DNA from: an uncultured Eubacteriales bacterium
GTDB lineage: Bacteria > Bacillota > Clostridia > Oscillospirales > Oscillospiraceae
DNA length: 11,512 bases
NCBI GenBank assembly: GCA_900544945.1
Contig: UQXG01000071.1
Location: 1-11,512, forward strand
Direction of reading: 5' to 3'
Each line of letters begins with the position of its first letter. Positions within the stretch are counted from its first letter, which is position 1. The notes below the pieces were generated by a model, which was not told the DNA's origin, made no database searches, and saw only the letters and a program-made list of their open reading frames with translations. Shown here piece after piece: positions 7,119 through 11,512 of the stretch. The translations under genes and the position numbers were made by a program.

Positions 7119-8597
7119 ATGGAAGAAAACAAGAACGATCAGGCGAAGCTGCCGGAAACCCCTTCCGAAAGCCCCGCCTGTGGAAACAATAGTGACCAGA
7201 AGACCAAGCTGAGCTCTGCCAAGATTGCCCTGGTGATCGTGGGCGTGGCCATTTTGCTGGGAGTGCTGGCAGCGGTGATTTTCCTGGGCATGGATCGGAG
7301 TCCCGCCCCGGCGGTGGAGACCACCGAGGTAAGTGAAACCGAGGCTCCTGCCACCATCCCCGCCGACGGCAATCCCGACGACGAAACCGCCAAGGGCACC
7401 TACACCGCCTCTGACGAGGACGTGATTGCCGCCCACGACACGGTGGTTGCCCGGATGGGCGATGACACCCTGACCAACGGCCAGCTGCAAATGTTCTACT
7501 GGACGGAGGTTCGGAATTTCCTGAGCAGCTACGGCTCCTATGCCTCCTATGTCGGCCTGGATCCGACCAAGCCTCTGGATATGCAGACCTGCGCCATTGC
7601 CGATACCCAGTGCACCTGGCAGCAATTCTTCCTGGCAAGCGCCCTGAACAGCTGGCGCAACTACCAGGCCACCGCTGCCGAGGCGGAAGCCGCCGGTTTC
7701 CAGCTGGACGAGGAAACCCAGGCTCAGCTGGACACCGCCATCGAGAATCTGGAGCAGAGCGCTCCCCTGTACGGCTTTGAAAACGCCGAGGAGCTGCTGA
7801 AGGACGATGTGGGCGTGGGCGCTACCCTGGACGACTACAGCTATTTTCTGAAGCTCTACTACACCGGCAGCGTTTACTTCTCCGACCTGTGCCAGACCCA
7901 GGAGCCGACGGACGAGGAAGTGGAGAAGTACTTTGACGACAATGCCGAGGCCTATGAGAAGAACGGCCTGACCAAGGACAATAAGACCGTGGACGTGCGC
8001 CACATTCTGGTGATGCCCGAGGGCGCAACCACCGACAATATCCGCACCGATACCTTTGACGATGCCGCCTGGGAAGCCAGCCGCCAGAAGGCCGAGGAGC
8101 TGCTTGCCCAGTGGGAGCAGGGAGATAAGAGCGAGGACAGCTTTGCCGAGCTGGCCAAGGCCAATTCCCAGGACGGCTCCGCCTCCGACGGCGGCCTGTA
8201 CACCGGGGTTTCCGAGGGTCAGATGGTGGAGGCATTCAACGACTGGTGCTTTGACGATGTGCGTCAGCCCGGCGACTACGGCATTGTGAAGACCGAGTTC
8301 GGCTATCACCTGATGTTCTTCGTGGGCAGCACCCCCGTCTGGAAGGAATCCGCCAGAAGCGACCTGTCCAACGCCCGGGCAAACGAGCTGCTGAACAGCA
8401 TTCTGGAGAAGCACACCGTTGAGGCGGATTTTGACAAGATTCTCCTGGGCTATGTGGAGCTGAATACCCAACAGACCGAGGAAGAGCCTGCTGCCGTAGA
8501 GAGAACCCCCGGCGACAACAACGTCTGGATTCTGGCAGGAGCCAGCTTGGCAGTACTCGCTGCCGCCGCCTTCGTTATCCGCAAGAAGGAGCAGTAA
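7119..8597 (+). CDS. Membrane-anchored PpiC/SurA-type peptidyl-prolyl cis-trans isomerase
   Basis: A 492-residue protein with a parvulin-type rotamase domain at about 292-403: it opens VRHILVMP, continues FAELAKANSQDGSASDGGLY, and closes EFGYHLMFF. Around 106-285 is a helical region like the chaperone part of SurA/PrsA. A short charged N-tail is followed by a membrane segment at about 33-57 with no lipobox, so it is an uncleaved anchor rather than a PrsA-style lipoprotein. A second hydrophobic segment (469-487) ends in RKKEQ at the C-terminus. The bulk should therefore lie outside the membrane, tethered at both ends, to help exported proteins fold. The start is ATG 7119 with GAGG eight bases upstream (7107-7110). 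Upstream in-frame codons fall in the foldback repeat and encode nothing conserved. It is transcribed alone, away from its neighbours. The partners it folds cannot be told from the sequence. Confidence 0.9.
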   Translation: MEENKNDQAKLPETPSESPACGNNSDQKTKLSSAKIALVIVGVAILLGVLAAVIFLGMDRSPAPAVETTEVSETEAPATIPADGNPDDETAKGTYTASDEDVIAAHDTVVARMGDDTLTNGQLQMFYWTEVRNFLSSYGSYASYVGLDPTKPLDMQTCAIADTQCTWQQFFLASALNSWRNYQATAAEAEAAGFQLDEETQAQLDTAIENLEQSAPLYGFENAEELLKDDVGVGATLDDYSYFLKLYYTGSVYFSDLCQTQEPTDEEVEKYFDDNAEAYEKNGLTKDNKTVDVRHILVMPEGATTDNIRTDTFDDAAWEASRQKAEELLAQWEQGDKSEDSFAELAKANSQDGSASDGGLYTGVSEGQMVEAFNDWCFDDVRQPGDYGIVKTEFGYHLMFFVGSTPVWKESARSDLSNARANELLNSILEKHTVEADFDKILLGYVELNTQQTEEEPAAVERTPGDNNVWILAGASLAVLAAAAFVIRKKEQ

Positions 8598-8608
8598 TTT
8601 GTAATGAG

Positions 8609-8646
8609 AAAAAGTGCGTGCCGCATTCCGCGGCACGCACTTTTTT
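8609..8646. terminator. Bidirectional Rho-independent terminator
   Basis: GTGCGTGCCGC (8614-8624) pairs perfectly with GCGGCACGCAC (8630-8640) around the loop ATTCC. The stem is flanked by an A run on the left (8609-8613) and a T run on the right (8641-8646), so it works as a terminator in both directions. It serves the isomerase gene (ending 12 bases before) and the convergent dihydrouridine synthase gene (ending 5 bases after). Confidence 0.95.
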
Positions 8647-8650
8647 GTTA

Positions 8651-9571
8651 TCAGACCAGCGGACAGGTATGGAGCACCTGGGCACTGAGAGCCCGGAATT
8701 GCGCCGCGTCGGTGGTTTTGCGCATCTGCTTCCAGAGTTTATCGCTGCCAGCGAACCGATTGTGCAGATAGGCCCAGTTTTCCTTCATCCGGAACAGAGC
8801 GTTCCGGCAGCCGGAAAATTCCAGGGTGTAGTTGTCCATCAGGGCGTTCAGGAAAGCTTCCAGTGTGTCAATCTCCGTGCCGCCTGCGAGCATTCCCGGA
8901 TCGGCAATCAGTCCCCGGCCAATCATCACGGCCTCCAGCCCGGGAAACTGGACTTTCAGCGCAGCTGCGTCGGAAAGAGAACGGATGTCTCCATTATAGC
9001 ACAGGGGGATGGCCGTATGCTCTGCGGCATAGCGGAACCATTCAATCTGAACCTGCCCTTCGTAGAACTGCCTGCGAACCCTGGGATGGACAATCAGCTC
9101 CCGGATGGGATACCGGTTGTATAGCGCCAGAATTTTCTCGAATTCCTCCGGTTCCTCCATTCCCAGTCTCGTTTTCACGGAAACAGGCAGGGGAGACTTT
9201 GCGAAAATCCGGTCAAAAAAGCTTGCCAGACTGTCCAGATCCCGGAGCATTCCGCTGCCCTTGCGCTTGGCAACCACCGTGCCCGAGGGACAGCCTGCGT
9301 TCAGATTGATTTCGGCATAGCCCAGATCCCGGCAGGCTTCCGCCGCCCAGAGAAAGTTCTCCGGGTCGTTTGTCAGCACCTGGGGGACGGCGCAAAAGGG
9401 AACGCTGTCCGCTTTCGGCAGCTCCCGGGCCTCCCGGGAAGTGAATGTCCGGTGGACGGTGGGGGAGAAGAAGGGCATGTAGTACCGGTCAACGCCGCCG
9501 AAGAATCGGTGGTGCTCCCGGCGGTAAATGCTGTCCGTCAGCCCCTCCATGGGGGCAAAATAGTAGCGCAT
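8651..9571 (-). CDS. tRNA-dihydrouridine synthase (Dus family)
   Basis: Dus enzymes are FMN-dependent and reduce uridines in the tRNA D-loop to dihydrouridine with NADPH. The 306-residue protein begins with the flavin-binding APMEGLTDSIYR. It carries NLNAGCPSGTV with the catalytic C94, VKTRLG with K133, a VHPRVRRQFYEG segment with H162 that recalls the family's H-x-R pattern, YNGDI at 192-196, and the phosphate-binding IGRGLIADPGML at about 217-228. Together these give the family's TIM barrel. The start is ATG 9571, where the flavin motif starts at once; AAGGA lies about 11 bases upstream. A longer frame from 9640 begins within the hairpin repeat and is rejected. Which Dus subgroup (A, B or C type) it belongs to, and so which D-loop position it modifies, cannot be settled by eye. 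It lies 91 bases after RNase J on the same strand. Confidence 0.94.
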   Translation of the reverse strand: MRYYFAPMEGLTDSIYRREHHRFFGGVDRYYMPFFSPTVHRTFTSREARELPKADSVPFCAVPQVLTNDPENFLWAAEACRDLGYAEINLNAGCPSGTVVAKRKGSGMLRDLDSLASFFDRIFAKSPLPVSVKTRLGMEEPEEFEKILALYNRYPIRELIVHPRVRRQFYEGQVQIEWFRYAAEHTAIPLCYNGDIRSLSDAAALKVQFPGLEAVMIGRGLIADPGMLAGGTEIDTLEAFLNALMDNYTLEFSGCRNALFRMKENWAYLHNRFAGSDKLWKQMRKTTDAAQFRALSAQVLHTCPLV

Positions 9572-9604
9572 AAGATATCTCTTCCTTATTTTATGAGCCT
9601 GTCG

Positions 9605-9652
9605 AAAAAAGATGCCATTGCGAACCAGTAACATCTGCACTGGTTCGCAATG
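9605..9652 (-). terminator. Perfect 14-bp hairpin plus T tract after RNase J; also a likely dispersed palindrome
   Basis: CATTGCGAACCAGT (9616-9629) and ACTGGTTCGCAATG (9639-9652) are perfect inverted arms with a 9-base loop. On the minus strand the stem is followed, after five bases, by TTTTTT (9605-9610), so it can end transcription of RNase J, whose stop lies 10 bases upstream. The gap between stem and T tract is longer than ideal, so readthrough into the dus gene is possible. ATTGCGA-type palindromes are known as dispersed intergenic repeats in many bacteria, so this may be such a repeat used as a terminator. The rest of 9572-9662 shows no clear promoter. Confidence 0.65.
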
Positions 9653-9662
9653 ACATACTAAC

Positions 9663-11318
9663 TTAAATCTCGGAAATCACCGGCAGAATCATGGGGTTGC
9701 GCTTGGTGGTTTTGTACAGGTAGCCGCTCAGGTCGTTCTTCACCGTGGACTTGATGGCAGACCAGTCCCGGACGCCCTTGCGCTGGCACCGCTCGATGGC
9801 CTCGGTGGCCACGTTCTGAAGAGACTCCATCAGCTGCTCGGACTCCTTCACATAGATGAAGCCCCGGGTGATGATGTCGGGCCCTGTAAGGATGGAGCCG
9901 TCCTCGGCACTGAGATTTACGCAGACCACGATCATGCCGTCCTCAGCCAGGTGCTTCCGATCCCGGAGCACCACGCTGCCTACGTCGCCTACGCCGCTGC
10001 CGTCCACAAAGACCCGGCCGGCGGTGACGGTGCCCTTGAGCTTGCAGCTCTTGGCGGTGAACTCAAACACGGAGCCGATTTCTCCGATGAAGATGTTCCG
10101 GGGATTCATGCCCATGGCCTGAGCCAGCTTGCTGTGAATCTGCAAATGCCGCTGCTCGCCGTGAATAGGCAGGAAGAACCGGGGCTTCACCAGCCCGTGA
10201 ATGATTTTCAGCTCCTCCTGGCAGGCGTGACCGGACACATGGAGCCCCTCACTCTTCTCGTAGACCACATCGGCACCCTTCCGGTAGAGCTCGTTGATGA
10301 TCTTGGAAATGGACTTTTCATTGCCGGGAATGGCGGAGGCGGAGATGATAATCCGGTCGCCGGAGGTGATCTCCACCTGCTTGTGGGTATTGAAGGCCAT
10401 CCGGTACAGGGCGGACATATTCTCGCCTTGGGAGCCGGTGGACACAATGACGATCTTGTTTTTCGGCAGGCTCTTGATGGCGGAAATATCCACGATGGTG
10501 CCCTGCTTTACCTTCAGATAGCCCAGCTCCTGGGCGACTTTGAGCATATTCTCCATGCTCCGACCGGTGACAGCCACCTTCCGGCCATGCCGCTGGGCAG
10601 TGGCGATGATGGACTGAATCCGGTGCATGTTGGAGGCGAAGGTGGTGACGATGATCCGCTGGTCGCAGTTGCGGAACTGCCGCTCAAAGCTCTCGGCCAC
10701 CAGATTCTCGCTGGGGGTGTAGCCGCTGCGCTCGACGTTGGTGGAGTCGCAGAGCATGGCAAGGACGCCTTTGCTGCCCAGTTCCCCAAGACGGGCAAGA
10801 TCCATCATGCCGTCTTTCGAGGTGGGGTCAATTTTGAAGTCGCCGGTCATAACCACGGTGCCAACGGGGGTGTGAATGGCGAAAGCCACCGCGTCGGCGA
10901 TGGAATGGTTCACATGGATGAACTCCACCTGGAACACACCGGCCTTGACCACATCCCCGGGCTTGTGGGTGATGAGTTTGACCTTGTCGGCCAGCTTGTG
11001 TTCTTCCAGCTTCAGCTTGATCAGACCGTTGGTCATGGCAGTGCCATGAATGGGGCAGTTGACCTCCCGCATGGCATAGGGAATGGAACCGATGTGATCT
11101 TCGTGACCGTGGGTGATGAACATGCCCCGCAGCTTCTTCTGGTTGGCAACCAGATAGGAAAAATCCGGGATCACCAGGTCTACGCCGTACATGTCCTCTT
11201 CCGGGAAGCCCACGCCGCAGTCCACCACGATCATGTCCTTGCCGTACTCCAGTACGGTGCAGTTCTTGCCGATCTCATCCAGACCGCCAAGAGGAATAAT
11301 TTTCAGTTTTTCAGCCAA
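9663..11318 (-). CDS. rnjA: Ribonuclease J (metallo-beta-lactamase / beta-CASP RNase)
   Basis: RNase J is the main 5'-3' exonuclease and endonuclease for mRNA decay and rRNA maturation in Firmicutes. The 551-residue protein matches the size of the J1 type. The metallo-beta-lactamase core has HGHEDH at 70-75, HVNH ending in H138, and TGDFK with D160. The beta-CASP insert follows (DSTNVERSGYTPSE near 191-204; ISASAIPGNEKS near 325-336), then HVSGHACQEE with H360/H364 and PIHGEQRH with H386. A C-terminal domain completes it. The start is TTG at 11318: AAAGGAG stands seven bases upstream and the protein then begins MAEKLKIIPLGGLDEIGKN as in relatives. An ATG at 11372 would add 18 residues that do not fit the family. 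A hairpin lies directly before the ribosome site. J1 is preferred over J2, but a second paralogue elsewhere cannot be excluded. Confidence 0.96.
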   Translation of the reverse strand: MAEKLKIIPLGGLDEIGKNCTVLEYGKDMIVVDCGVGFPEEDMYGVDLVIPDFSYLVANQKKLRGMFITHGHEDHIGSIPYAMREVNCPIHGTAMTNGLIKLKLEEHKLADKVKLITHKPGDVVKAGVFQVEFIHVNHSIADAVAFAIHTPVGTVVMTGDFKIDPTSKDGMMDLARLGELGSKGVLAMLCDSTNVERSGYTPSENLVAESFERQFRNCDQRIIVTTFASNMHRIQSIIATAQRHGRKVAVTGRSMENMLKVAQELGYLKVKQGTIVDISAIKSLPKNKIVIVSTGSQGENMSALYRMAFNTHKQVEITSGDRIIISASAIPGNEKSISKIINELYRKGADVVYEKSEGLHVSGHACQEELKIIHGLVKPRFFLPIHGEQRHLQIHSKLAQAMGMNPRNIFIGEIGSVFEFTAKSCKLKGTVTAGRVFVDGSGVGDVGSVVLRDRKHLAEDGMIVVCVNLSAEDGSILTGPDIITRGFIYVKESEQLMESLQNVATEAIERCQRKGVRDWSAIKSTVKNDLSGYLYKTTKRNPMILPVISEI

Positions 11319-11325
11319 TAAAATG

Positions 11326-11332
11326 CTCCTTT
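11326..11332 (-). promoter_or_regulatory. RNase J Shine-Dalgarno site that fixes a TTG start
   Basis: AAAGGAG on the minus strand is seven bases upstream of TTG 11318. No ATG or GTG is in the same frame at a suitable distance, so initiation at TTG is the natural reading. A weak start codon may limit RNase J synthesis. Confidence 0.85.
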
Positions 11333-11337
11333 CTGTG

Positions 11338-11365
11338 CCGTTTCCGGGCATACGCCGGAAAACGG
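11338..11365 (-). promoter_or_regulatory. Hairpin in the RNase J 5' leader, next to the ribosome site
   Basis: CCGTTTCCGG (11338-11347) pairs with CCGGAAAACGG (11355-11365) with one bulged base around a 7-base loop. It ends five bases before the AAAGGAG site in transcript order. No T tract follows it on the minus strand, so it is not a terminator. It could shield the 5' end or the ribosome site, or be a processing site; that is inference. I see no convincing promoter in 11366-11450. Confidence 0.5.
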
Positions 11366-11450
11366 ACAACACAAGCAGGCAGCCGATCTCCGCAGCCTCC
11401 GGCCCTGAACCGCCTTTGCTTAGGAAACGCGCCTGCTATTTTTTGATTAG

Positions 11451-11512
11451 GGAAACTCTGAATAAATCGTCGGCGGCTGGATAGCGGATCTTTTGCCCCC
11501 AGTCTGCGGTTT
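11451..11512. repeat. Diverged copy of the foldback repeat, cut by the right edge
   Basis: Read on the plus strand, this stretch aligns with the reverse complement of 7032-7092 at about 47 of 61 positions with one gap. The outer end (GAAACTCTGA then AATCGTC) matches the element terminus at 16 of 21, and AGCGGATCTTTTGCCCC (11483-11499) is identical over 17 bases to 7045-7061. The last 30 bases match 26 of 30. The rest of the element, including its other end, lies beyond the window. Confidence 0.78.

Noticed and set aside
9572..9640. Upstream start for the dihydrouridine synthase
   Set aside because: It starts in the hairpin at 9616-9652, and the family's conserved APMEGLTD begins right after ATG 9571.
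1..11512. CRISPR array, tRNA/rRNA genes, insertion sequence or prophage genes
   Set aside because: No regularly spaced direct repeats, cloverleaf sequences, or transposase/integrase-like proteins were seen on either strand.

Overview
The window looks like a core-genome stretch from a GC-rich Firmicutes/Clostridia bacterium, possibly an Oscillospirales-like gut lineage. The lineage is an inference from gene content: an RNase J of the J1 type, a MutL with the endonuclease motifs of organisms that lack MutH, a miaB-mutS-mutL cluster of the clostridial kind, and purine-rich Shine-Dalgarno sites. I did not see any tRNA, rRNA, CRISPR array, transposase or phage gene.

Layout. On the minus strand, reading right to left from about 6.8 kb to the left edge, lies a tightly packed run: miaB (tRNA ms2i6A methylthiotransferase), mutS (mismatch recognition), a CPBP-family membrane protease, mutL (mismatch repair endonuclease), and the first codons of a further gene cut by the left edge. 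Genes from mutS to the left edge overlap or lie within about 10 bases of each other, so this is almost certainly one operon. The region at 6754-7118 is a divergent intergenic space. From there one plus-strand gene, a membrane-anchored PpiC/SurA-type peptidyl-prolyl isomerase, runs to 8597 and ends at a strong bidirectional terminator. Beyond it, on the minus strand again, are a tRNA-dihydrouridine synthase and RNase J, separated by a hairpin followed by a T tract.

The part that ordinary gene annotation would miss is a small dispersed repeat family at gene borders. Its best copy (6933-7092) is a 160-bp foldback element whose two 68-base arms are homologous inverted repeats. It lies in the probable 5' leader of the isomerase gene. 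A 40-bp copy (5311-5350) is exactly what a 120-bp deletion of that element at a 7-bp microhomology would leave, and it supplies the stop codon of miaB. A third, diverged copy begins near 11451 upstream of RNase J and runs off the right edge. No transposase is seen, so these behave like non-autonomous MITE/REP-like elements.

Functionally the genes are housekeeping: DNA mismatch repair, two tRNA modifications (ms2i6A37 and dihydrouridine), RNA decay and processing, and extracytoplasmic protein folding. The CPBP protease inside the mutS-mutL operon and the unusual double-anchored architecture of the isomerase are the protein-level curiosities. I found no evidence for an entirely new multi-gene system here.
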